From Jiulongibacter sediminis (GTDB lineage Bacteria > Bacteroidota > Bacteroidia > Cytophagales > Spirosomataceae), in assembly GCF_001306455.1 (NCBI RefSeq), contig NZ_LGTQ01000006.1, forward strand, positions 682,001 through 746,000: a DNA stretch of 64,000 nt, read 5' to 3'. The notes beneath the pieces were generated by a model that had not been told where the DNA came from, did no database searches, and worked only from the letters and a program-made list of their open reading frames with translations. Positions within the stretch are counted from its first letter, which is position 1. Every line of letters starts with the position of its first letter. This document shows, one piece after another, positions 8,360 to 15,692 of the stretch. The position numbers were made by a program, and so were the translations under genes.

Positions 8360-8946
8360 TGATATTAAGTTTTAAGTCGTTCATAGGGGAGGAAATCAAA
8401 GAGGTTCTTGAACCTCTGGCCGAATTGAGAATTCAGGTTTTTCGTGATTACCCTTATCTCTATGATGGGTCAATTGACTACGAGCGGGAATATCTTAAAA
8501 CTTATACAAATGCTCCTCAATCCTTTTTATTTGCGGTTTTTAATACTGATCAAATGGTAGGGGCTACAACATGCATTCCTCTCAAAGATGAAACAGCTGA
8601 AGTCCGGGAGCCCTTTTTAAAAGCCAGTACAGATCTTAATACTATTTGCTATTTCGGCGAAAGCATTTTGCTCAAAGAATACCGTGGACAAGGCTTGGGA
8701 AATCGTTTTTTTGAAGAAAGGGAGGCTCATGCGAGAAACTTAGGAGCTCAGTTCTCTGTCTTTTGTGCTATCAAACGACCGGAAACTCACCCACTTCGAC
8801 CAGCCGATTATCAAGATTTAAAACCTTTTTGGAAAAAGAGAGGCTACTCAAAGTCAGAAACATTACAATCATTGTTCAGCTGGAAAGACATTGATGAGCC
8901 GGAGGAATCTCCCAAACTAATGGAGTACTGGACGAAAACGCTTTAA
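8359..8946 (+). CDS. GNAT family N-acetyltransferase
   Basis: A 195-residue acyl-CoA transferase of the GNAT fold. The acetyl-CoA loop motif appears as LLKEYRGQGLGNRFFEERE (R/Q-x-x-G-x-G), followed by the beta5 strand AQFSVFCAIKRP. The substrate is unknown; related enzymes modify small molecules or peptides. ATG 8359 was chosen because it is preceded by AGGAG five bases upstream and overlaps the previous stop (TAATG), a translational-coupling arrangement; an in-frame TTG at 8335 would sit within the previous gene. The two genes form a small operon. Confidence 0.82.
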   Translation: MILSFKSFIGEEIKEVLEPLAELRIQVFRDYPYLYDGSIDYEREYLKTYTNAPQSFLFAVFNTDQMVGATTCIPLKDETAEVREPFLKASTDLNTICYFGESILLKEYRGQGLGNRFFEEREAHARNLGAQFSVFCAIKRPETHPLRPADYQDLKPFWKKRGYSKSETLQSLFSWKDIDEPEESPKLMEYWTKTL

Positions 8947-8950
8947 AAAT

Positions 8951-8994
8951 TTCGTGGCAAGACTAACAGCGTAGAAAGAGAGTCGTGCCACGAG
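8951..8994. repeat. REP-like hairpin, copy 1
   Basis: Arms 8951-8964 (TTCGTGGCAAGACT) and 8981-8994 (AGTCGTGCCACGAG) form a 14-bp stem with one wobble and one mismatch around a 16-base loop. A second copy in inverted orientation lies at 9463-9508, on the other side of arfB. The structure resembles REP palindromes mobilised by RAYT-type transposases; no RAYT gene is in the window. It may also stop transcription between the convergent GNAT and arfB genes. Confidence 0.75.
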
Positions 8995-9034
8995 TAATCC
9001 TAAGAACCCGGAAACAGAGCCAATTGTGAATAAG

Positions 9035-9442
9035 TCAATAATCAACCTTCCCTCTCAAAGATTTAGTCTGTGATTTAATCTTCTTCATTTTCAGTCGCTT
9101 TTCAATGGAGCTTATGGTGGGTTTAGTGGATTTCCGGGCTTTGGGTACCTGAAAAGCTTCTCGGAGTAATTGTTTAAACTTCTTTATAACCAGTTCCTTA
9201 TTCTTGACCTGCGACCGGGTTTCCTGAGCAGTAATCACCCATTCATCGTTTTGGTTGATCTGATTTGGGCATTTCTCGCGAAGCTTTGCTTTTTGTGAAT
9301 CATTTAAAAGTGCTGAGTTTCCGATGTGGAACCGCAACTATACTTTGGTTTCCACCTTATTAACGTGCTGCCCACCTGCACCTCCACTTCTGGAGCTGCT
9401 GAATTCCCATTCTGAAGAAAAGTCTTGATTCAGCGGTTTCAT
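9035..9442 (-). pseudogene. arfB: Ribosome-rescue peptidyl-tRNA hydrolase ArfB/YaeJ with in-frame amber codon
   Basis: ArfB enters stalled ribosomes and hydrolyses peptidyl-tRNA with its GGQ loop. Reading from ATG 9442, the N-terminus has SGGAGGQHVNKVETKV (GGQ at residues 23-25), then codon 35 is TAG (9338-9340), and the same frame continues as LRFHIGNSALL through to a basic tail ending SLRGKVDY, 135 codons in all. The part after the TAG alone lacks GGQ and cannot be a functional product. Homologues carry a sense codon here, typically Glu, so one G-to-T change (GAG to TAG) would explain it. It may be a pseudogene, read-through dependent, or a sequencing error. The C-terminal basic tail that fills the mRNA channel is intact. 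It is the last gene after araD. Confidence 0.88.
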
Positions 9443-9462
9443 AAGTCAAAGGTAGCTAAAGT

Positions 9463-9508
9463 ACTCGTGGCACGACTAACCTAGACGAATTGGAGTCTTG
9501 CCACGAGT
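9463..9508. repeat. REP-like hairpin, copy 2 (inverted relative to copy 1)
   Basis: Arms 9463-9477 (ACTCGTGGCACGACT) and 9494-9508 (AGTCTTGCCACGAGT) pair over 15 bases with one mismatch. The reverse complement lines up with copy 1 at 8951-8994, giving a head-to-head pair about 500 bases apart around arfB. It lies between the araD stop and the arfB start. Confidence 0.75.
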
Positions 9509-9521
9509 GTAATGATTTCTT

Positions 9522-10220
9522 CTAACAACCTTGCCCATAATAAGCATTCTTCCCATGCTTACGCTCAAAATGCTTCATTCGAAGAGTTTCTTTGAGTCTT
9601 AGTGTGTCTGGATTAATTGATAATGTCAACTGAGCCATTCGGGCGATTTCTTCTAAAACAGCGGCATTATACACGGATTTGGCCGCATTTTTCCCCCAGG
9701 TAAACGGTCCGTGATTTTGAAGTAATACCATCTCCACTTCTTTGTGAGAAAGGCCTTTTTCTTCAAAAACCTGGAAAATCTGGTTGCCGGTTTCATACTC
9801 ATAATCGCCTTTGATCATCTCATCAGAAAGGGCTGGTGCACAGGGGATATCCTGATGAGTGTGATCGGCATGCGTAGTACCGAAAATCGGGATGTCCATC
9901 CCCGCCTGAGCCCAGGCTACGGCATAGGTGCTGTGGGTATGTGTAATTCCACCGATGTCATCCCAGGTTTTGTATAATAAAGCATGCGTTTTTGTGTCAG
10001 AAGATGGCCTCATTTTACCTTCAATCACTTTGGCATCGTAATCCATGATGACGATGTCTTCCCACTTTAATTCTGAATAAGGAACGCCACTGGGCTTAAT
10101 GGCAAAAACTCCTTTTTCACGATCCACGGCACTGACGTTACCAAAGGTGAATATCACCAGATTGAGGTCTGGTAACTGTATATTGGCTTCGTAGCATTCT
10201 TGTTTTAGTGTATTATACAT
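9522..10220 (-). CDS. araD: L-ribulose-5-phosphate 4-epimerase
   Basis: Epimerises L-ribulose 5-phosphate to D-xylulose 5-phosphate, the last step of arabinose entry into the pentose phosphate pathway. The 232 residues match class II aldolase-type AraD. Zinc ligands are visible in THTHSTYAVAWAQAG and the later LLQNHGPFTWG histidine; FGTTHADH carries further conserved residues. The N-terminal NVSAVDREKGVFAIKPSGVPY is the phosphate-binding region. It is third of the araB-araA-araD series, 164 bases after araA, a gap filled with low-complexity repeats. Confidence 0.96.
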   Translation of the reverse strand: MYNTLKQECYEANIQLPDLNLVIFTFGNVSAVDREKGVFAIKPSGVPYSELKWEDIVIMDYDAKVIEGKMRPSSDTKTHALLYKTWDDIGGITHTHSTYAVAWAQAGMDIPIFGTTHADHTHQDIPCAPALSDEMIKGDYEYETGNQIFQVFEEKGLSHKEVEMVLLQNHGPFTWGKNAAKSVYNAAVLEEIARMAQLTLSINPDTLRLKETLRMKHFERKHGKNAYYGQGC

Positions 10221-10384
10221 AGCAAAAAATTAAATAGGAACACGGATTACACAGATTTTCACGGAACACACTTAACTCTCTTAATGCCTTAATGTTTTAA
10301 AGAATCTCTGAGATTTAACATTAAGAGTTTAAGAGCATTTAGGATAAATGTCGCCGACTGCTGAAGGCCGAAAGCCGCCAGCTC
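10221..10384. repeat. Composite low-complexity repeats between araA and araD
   Basis: No gene. From the araD side there is an ACACGGATTACACAG-type stretch (10231-10270), then a 9-bp inverted repeat CTTAATGTT/AACATTAAG (about 10289-10326) embedded in Ctta/Ttaag-rich sequence, then a GGCCGAAAGCCGCC stretch (10363-10380). Such filler repeats recur between genes in many Bacteroidota; that they are dispersed families is my inference from recall, not shown here. Confidence 0.5.
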
Positions 10385-11866
10385 CTAATAAATCACATCC
10401 CCCATCGCCAGCTCCTTCTTAAAGCTTCTGATTTTGGTATCGGCATCAACTACTACTACCTCCACATCAAACATATCCGCGAAATCTTCAATCTGCTCCG
10501 TTGACAGGTTTTGGCTGTAAACGGTATGGTGAGCTCCACCGGCTAGAATCCAGGCCTGACAGCCAACTTCCATGCTCGGTTTTGGTGTCCAAAGTGCTCT
10601 TGCTGTTGGCAATTTCGGGAATTCTTTGTCGACTTCATGGCCGGTAACTTCATTGACAATCAAACGGAAACGGCCGCCCATATCCACAAGAGAAACATTG
10701 AGGGCATCACCTTTATCGGCATTGAATACCAAACGAACCGGATCTTCTTTGCCACCAATTCCAAGTGGGTGTACTTCGCATTTGACCTTGCCACTGCTAA
10801 TTGTCGGACAGATTTCCAACATATGCGAACCCAGGACCATCGGGTTTGAAGGGTCAAAATGGTAGGTATAATCTTCCATGAAAGAGTTTCCGCCTTCCAG
10901 ACCGCTGGCCATCACTTTCATAACACGGGTCATGGCTGAGGTTTTCCAGTCGCCTTCGCCACCGTAGCCAAGCCCTGATGCCATCATTCTTTGTGAACCA
11001 ATTCCAGGTAACTGACGCATACCGTGAAGATCTTCAAATGTGTTCGTGTATGCTCCAAAGCCTCCATCGGTCAGGAAGTGTTTCATTCCCAGCTCAATAC
11101 GGGCCGCTTCAATTAGGGAAGAACGCATTGCACCCTCTTTTGTAAGCGATGGCATCATTTCATAGACCTCTTCGTATTCCTTGATCAGGTTTTCAATTTC
11201 TGCATCGGTTACCTGATTGATTACAGCCACCAGATCACCAACAGCAAAGGTGTTGACCGACATTCCGAATGTCATTTCTGCACCTACTTTGTCACCATCG
11301 GTTACGGCAACCTGACGCATATTATCACCGAAACGGGCCACTTTGAGATGCTGCATTTCGTTTTTACCCACGGCTACACGGCACCAGTCATTGATCTGTT
11401 TGATCACCCCCGGGTTTTGCCAGTGGCCTACCACTACTTTGCGTTTCTTACGCATTTTGGTCATGATATGCCCGAACTCCCGGTCGCCATGAGCAGACTG
11501 GTTCAGGTTCATGAAATCCATGTCAATGTCAGCATACGGTATATCCCGATTATACTGCGTATGTAGGTGAAGTAAAGGTTTGGTCAAAATACTTAACCCG
11601 CTGATCCACATTTTGGACGGTGAAAAGGTATGCATCCAGGTAATCACTCCGATACAGGCCGTACTGGCAGAGGCCTCACGACAAACAGCCGTGATTTCGT
11701 CCGGTGTCTTTACCGTCGGTTTAAAAACGATTTTCACCGGAGCGGTGGCGTTTAGTGATTTTGCAATCTCTTCAGAGTGCATAGCCACCTGGCGTAGGGT
11801 TTCTTCGCCATATAAATGCTGGCTTCCTGTCAAAAACCAGACTTCAAATTGTTTTAGGTCAATCAT
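10385..11866 (-). CDS. araA: L-arabinose isomerase
   Basis: Isomerises L-arabinose to L-ribulose using Mn2+. The 493 residues agree with E. coli AraA (500). The N-terminus [19 protein letters not shown] is diagnostic, and the C-terminal [20 protein letters not shown] carries the metal-binding histidine region. I start at ATG 11866 ([10 protein letters not shown]); the frame extends upstream to 11932, but that adds 22 residues encoded by a CTCTGTG-type repeat and is not expected. It lies 101 bases after araB. A cytosolic enzyme; the pathway partners are on both sides. Confidence 0.97.
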   Translation of the reverse strand: MIDLKQFEVWFLTGSQHLYGEETLRQVAMHSEEIAKSLNATAPVKIVFKPTVKTPDEITAVCREASASTACIGVITWMHTFSPSKMWISGLSILTKPLLHLHTQYNRDIPYADIDMDFMNLNQSAHGDREFGHIMTKMRKKRKVVVGHWQNPGVIKQINDWCRVAVGKNEMQHLKVARFGDNMRQVAVTDGDKVGAEMTFGMSVNTFAVGDLVAVINQVTDAEIENLIKEYEEVYEMMPSLTKEGAMRSSLIEAARIELGMKHFLTDGGFGAYTNTFEDLHGMRQLPGIGSQRMMASGLGYGGEGDWKTSAMTRVMKVMASGLEGGNSFMEDYTYHFDPSNPMVLGSHMLEICPTISSGKVKCEVHPLGIGGKEDPVRLVFNADKGDALNVSLVDMGGRFRLIVNEVTGHEVDKEFPKLPTARALWTPKPSMEVGCQAWILAGGAHHTVYSQNLSTEQIEDFADMFDVEVVVVDADTKIRSFKKELAMGDVIY

Positions 11867-11871
11867 TTTTA

Positions 11872-11925
11872 TTCTAAAATCTCTGTGATCTCTGTGCCCT
11901 CTTTGTGGTCTCTGTGTTTTAAAAA
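11872..11925. repeat. CTCTGTG-type tandem degenerate repeat upstream of araA
   Basis: Four to five degenerate copies of TCTCTGTGnn (ATCTCTGTGATCTCTGTGCC and onward) occupy the araB-araA spacer. On the minus strand this reads as repeated CACAGAGA. It keeps an open frame joined to araA, which would mislead automatic start prediction. No regulatory role is evident. Confidence 0.6.
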
Positions 11926-11967
11926 ACAACAACCGCTGAGGTAATGCAAAGATTTTCGGAGGGTTAA

Positions 11968-13608
11968 TTATTTGTATTCATTTTCAATAAAGCCACCAAA
12001 TTTCTGATACTTGTCGTAAAGTTTAAGGTAAACTTTATGTTTTTCAGCGTTTGGCTGGTATTCTTTGTTAAAACCGGCTCCCATGGCTTTTTGAGCATCT
12101 TCCATTTTCTCAAATACACCCGAGGCAGTGGCAGCACACATAGCGGCTCCAAGTGCACAGGTTTGGTCAGATGCCGCTACTTTAATCGGCATGTTCAGAA
12201 CGTCGGCGAGTGTTTGCATCACAAAAGATGATTTCTGAGCTACACCGCCAATGGCAATTACCTGTTTGATCGGCACCTGCTGCTCCAGAAAACGATCAAC
12301 GATGGCCTTTGAACCAAAGGCCGTGGCCTCTACTAAAGCTTTGAAAATCATCGGGGCATCAGTTCCCAGATTCATTCCGGCGATAGCTCCTTTTAAGGTA
12401 TGATTAGCATCAGGCGTGCGTCGACCGTTAAACCAGTCAATTGCTATCGGGTCGTTTTCGGTTAAAGGCAACTTGGCCGCCTCATCCGCCAAGTAGGGGA
12501 TAAGAGCATCCTGCAATTTATCGGCTTGTTCAGGTCCGAGTATTTCCGCTACTGGTCCGGTAATTAGTCTGGCAAACCAGGCATAAACATCTCCATATGC
12601 GGATTGCCCCGCTTCCATACCGAGCATGCCGGGCAAAATAGAGCCATCTACCTGCCCGCAAATGCCCGGAATCAGTTTGCCCTCCATTTCGTTATTAGGT
12701 GATACCAGCATGTCACAAGTGGAGGTCCCCATCACACGCACAAAAGAATAAGGTTCTATTTCTGCACCGATACCGCCCATATGGGCGTCAAAAGCACCAA
12801 CGCCGATGACCACGTTTTCATTGAGACCCAATTTTTGAGCCCACTCTTTTGAGAGGGTACCTATAGCCTCATCTGAAGTACAGGTTTCGGTGAACAAACG
12901 ATCTCTTAAACCGGAGAGCACGGGGTCTAATTCGGTGAGAAAGTTCTCAGAAGGTAGGCCGTCAAAATCCTCATGCCACATGGCTTTATGTCCTGCCGCA
13001 CAACGGCTGCGTTTCATTTTTAATGGGTCTGTTTCGCCGGTTAATTCTGCTGAAATCCAATCACAATGCTCAACCCATGAAAAAGCGGCTTTACGCACCT
13101 TTTCGTCAACACGCAGTGTTCTTAATATTTTAGCCCAAAACCACTCAGACGAGTAAATTCCTCCTTCATATTTCGTGAAATCGGTCTCCCATTTTCTGGC
13201 CAATGTGTTAATTTCTTCTGCTTCAGCATTACCGGTATGGTCTTTCCAGAGAATAAACATGGCATTTGGGTTCTCCTCAAAACCCTGCGTGAGAGCTAGC
13301 GGAGTACCACTTTTGTCAACCGCCACGGGTGTGGAGCCTGTAGTATCTACAGATATGCCTACCACTTTTTCTGCCACGCCGCTGCCAGCTTCTTTGAGAG
13401 CCTCTTTTACCGTTTTCTCCAGCGTCTCAAGATAGTCTTTTGGGTGCTGTCTGAACTGCGACTCACCCGGAAGGCAATAAAGTCCTTCTTTCCATCTGGG
13501 GTAGTAGGCTACCGCTGTACCTTGTATTTTTCCATCGGCTGCATCTACCACTACGGACCTCACAGAGTCTGATCCAAAATCAATACCGATGACATATTTA
13601 GAACTCAT
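11968..13608 (-). CDS. araB: Ribulokinase
   Basis: Phosphorylates L-ribulose with ATP to L-ribulose 5-phosphate. A 546-residue FGGY-family kinase: the N-terminal actin-like phosphate loop [18 protein letters not shown], the conserved [13 protein letters not shown] near the middle, and the C-terminal [21 protein letters not shown] nucleotide-binding segment are all present. The length and the SDSVRS start fit AraB rather than xylulokinase. The ATG at 13608 lies 21 bases from a TGTGTT-N5-GACACA operator-like site (13629-13645), so this gene may have its own arabinose-responsive promoter inside the operon. Confidence 0.96.
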   Translation of the reverse strand: MSSKYVIGIDFGSDSVRSVVVDAADGKIQGTAVAYYPRWKEGLYCLPGESQFRQHPKDYLETLEKTVKEALKEAGSGVAEKVVGISVDTTGSTPVAVDKSGTPLALTQGFEENPNAMFILWKDHTGNAEAEEINTLARKWETDFTKYEGGIYSSEWFWAKILRTLRVDEKVRKAAFSWVEHCDWISAELTGETDPLKMKRSRCAAGHKAMWHEDFDGLPSENFLTELDPVLSGLRDRLFTETCTSDEAIGTLSKEWAQKLGLNENVVIGVGAFDAHMGGIGAEIEPYSFVRVMGTSTCDMLVSPNNEMEGKLIPGICGQVDGSILPGMLGMEAGQSAYGDVYAWFARLITGPVAEILGPEQADKLQDALIPYLADEAAKLPLTENDPIAIDWFNGRRTPDANHTLKGAIAGMNLGTDAPMIFKALVEATAFGSKAIVDRFLEQQVPIKQVIAIGGVAQKSSFVMQTLADVLNMPIKVAASDQTCALGAAMCAATASGVFEKMEDAQKAMGAGFNKEYQPNAEKHKVYLKLYDKYQKFGGFIENEYK

Positions 13609-13628
13609 TTCAATAGAATTTTAGGGTA

Positions 13629-13645
13629 TGTGTTCCTTTGACACA
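13629..13645. promoter_or_regulatory. AraR-like operator and promoter upstream of araB
   Basis: TGTGTT-CCTTT-GACACA is a near-perfect inverted repeat with a 5-base centre, the same design as at 18143 and 32147. On the minus strand it directly follows a likely promoter TTTG-N17-TAATATTG, so a bound protein would cover the -7 region and start of transcription, as expected of a repressor. The proposed protein is the Nudix AraR-like regulator at 32345-33073. Confidence 0.65.
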
Positions 13646-13659
13646 ATATTACAAAGTCT

Positions 13660-15663
13660 TTACAGTTTCAAACGAACCACTTGAAAACTATTTGATGGCA
13701 TTTGAAGATTTAGCTTTCCATTTTCAGCGATTACATTGCTCTCAGATGGTGTTATTTTGGAGGGCTCTTCAATGGTATTGAAAACGCCGGCATCATCTCC
13801 ATGTAGGCTGGTCATGGTTCCTTCGACTGCCTTTGAAAGACCATTTAATGAAAGGCTAACCTCTCTTTTTGAGCCTAAAGTATTCACTACTTTTATGATT
13901 AGCTCATTACTGTTTTTGTCAATAGCCGCCGTAGCATAAAGGCCATCCTTTCCGGTTACGTTTTCACCTTCTCTTTTGATTGAGAGCGTATGCGTGCCCG
14001 GGTTAGTACCATACATTTTTTGTACATAATAATTTGCCGTGCCATATGCGGTGAGATTGTCAAACCAGATTAAATCAGGCGTCCACTGCCAACGGTTAAC
14101 ATGAGCAAAAAGCGGAGCGTAGGAGGTCATATATACTACATCTGCGTTTCTTTCCAGGCCGGTCATAAAGGCGGCTTCTGAGATGGCACACTCCAGTGTG
14201 TTTCTATTCTCTGGGCTGGCGGTTTGAACACTTTGGGCAGCGTATTCTCCGGCGAAAATCTTGAAACGTTCGCGGTCGTAATTATCGTAACGCGTGGCGT
14301 TTTCTTTGAACCAATCCGGGGTTCTGTAATAATGTTCATCCACAAGTTCAGGTTTTATGCGTTCCAGTTCTTTGATGGCCTTTTCAAACATTTCTCCGTC
14401 AGAGAAAGGTCCCGTACCACTTACGATGTTCATATCCGGGTATTTGGTGTAAATGGCCTTGGCAAAAGCCTCGTAGCGTTCAAAATACTCCTGACCCCAT
14501 TGCTCATTACCTACTCCTATATATTTCAGGTTAAATGGCTCTGGGTGCCCCATGGAGGCTCTTATTTTTCCCCATTTGGTATTTACAGATCCATTGGCAA
14601 ATTCAATCAGGTCGAGGGCGTCATCTATATAGGGATCAAGCTGATCCATAGGCACCGTTTCTGAGGTGTTAAACTGGCAGGCAAGCCCGCAAGATAAAAT
14701 AGGCAGGGGCTCTGCTCCAAGGTCTTCAGACAGCTGGAAATACTCAAAAAAGCCTAGGCCAAACGACTGAAAATAATCTGGGGCGGGTCTGTGAGCAAAC
14801 TCGGTATTCCATCTGTTGATAAGCGTCTCTCTTTGGTCTACGGGCCCTACTGTCTTTTTCCACTGATAACGCTGGTCAAGGGTACGCCCTTCTACTATAC
14901 AGCCTCCTGGGAAACGGATAAAGCCAGGATTAAGATCTGCTAAAAGCTGAACCATATCTTTTCTCAGACCCTTCTTTCTGCCTTTCCAGGTGTCTTGCGG
15001 GAAAAGCGAGATTTGATCAATATCTATTTGACCTACACCTTCAAAAGTAACCTGGAGTTTAGCTGCTCCAAAAGTAGCGGTCGGTGTAATCACTACTTCG
15101 TAAGCTTTCCAGTCGTTTCCGTTTACGGCGGTACTGGCAGAGCCAATGATGTTTCCTGTGGTATCAATCAGCGTGGCCTTTACGGTAATGTTTTCTTTGT
15201 TTTGACGGGCAACAAAAGAGAAATCGTACTTCTCTCCATTTTTAATACCCATACCATCAAAGCCTTCATTTTCCAGACCGAATTCCGGAGTTTCGTCACC
15301 TTTATCAACTCGTACAAAACGGGGGTTTTGAGGGTTATTGGCATCTCTTACTATGGTCAGTTCATTGACCGTATTAAAGCGGGTTTCTGTTTCTGGCAGA
15401 TGTTTCCAGCCCATCCATGGGGCGTCAAATTCAAAAGAGCGGTTTTTGACCAACTCAGCATACAAACCGCCATCGGCTGCAAAATTGATATCCTCAAAGA
15501 AGATCCCGTACATGGTAGGTTGAATCTCATGAATAGGGTTATTGATGTCAATGACCAGATCAGCCGCTTCTGTTTCTGAAGAAGAGGAATCGTCATTTGA
15601 ACATGCCAGTATGCAAATGCTCAATAGGCACATCAACGGGTAGGTTATTGTTTTTTTAATCAT
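13660..15663 (-). CDS. Alpha-L-arabinofuranosidase, GH51, lipoprotein
   Basis: Retaining exo-enzyme removing alpha-L-arabinofuranose from arabinan or arabinoxylan. 667 residues: a lipoprotein signal with lipobox LSICILAC (Cys21), an N-terminal region including a beta-sandwich (about 25-230), the (beta/alpha)8 catalytic domain with acid/base Glu387 in GVGNEQWG and nucleophile Glu473 in FAGEYAA, and a C-terminal beta-sandwich. The opening IHEIQPTMYGIFFEDINFAADGG is typical of GH51. It is expected in the periplasm or on the cell surface. It follows the GH127/146 gene by 29 bases, and ribulokinase comes next. Confidence 0.94.
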   Translation of the reverse strand: MIKKTITYPLMCLLSICILACSNDDSSSSETEAADLVIDINNPIHEIQPTMYGIFFEDINFAADGGLYAELVKNRSFEFDAPWMGWKHLPETETRFNTVNELTIVRDANNPQNPRFVRVDKGDETPEFGLENEGFDGMGIKNGEKYDFSFVARQNKENITVKATLIDTTGNIIGSASTAVNGNDWKAYEVVITPTATFGAAKLQVTFEGVGQIDIDQISLFPQDTWKGRKKGLRKDMVQLLADLNPGFIRFPGGCIVEGRTLDQRYQWKKTVGPVDQRETLINRWNTEFAHRPAPDYFQSFGLGFFEYFQLSEDLGAEPLPILSCGLACQFNTSETVPMDQLDPYIDDALDLIEFANGSVNTKWGKIRASMGHPEPFNLKYIGVGNEQWGQEYFERYEAFAKAIYTKYPDMNIVSGTGPFSDGEMFEKAIKELERIKPELVDEHYYRTPDWFKENATRYDNYDRERFKIFAGEYAAQSVQTASPENRNTLECAISEAAFMTGLERNADVVYMTSYAPLFAHVNRWQWTPDLIWFDNLTAYGTANYYVQKMYGTNPGTHTLSIKREGENVTGKDGLYATAAIDKNSNELIIKVVNTLGSKREVSLSLNGLSKAVEGTMTSLHGDDAGVFNTIEEPSKITPSESNVIAENGKLNLQMPSNSFQVVRLKL

Positions 15664-15692
15664 AGTTAAAGGTTAAGAATACAAATATAAAT

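Noticed and set aside
9035-9337. A separate 100-residue gene starting with TTG at 9337
   Set aside because: It starts just after the TAG in arfB and lacks the GGQ loop, so it is the downstream part of that interrupted gene.
11867-11932. Longer araA start at 11932
   Set aside because: The added 22 residues come from a CTCTGTG repeat, while [20 protein letters not shown] is the canonical AraA start.
13629-13645. The araB site as a simple transcription terminator of the GH51 gene
   Set aside because: The repeat has no T-run, matches two other promoter sites and overlaps a promoter, so an operator fits better.
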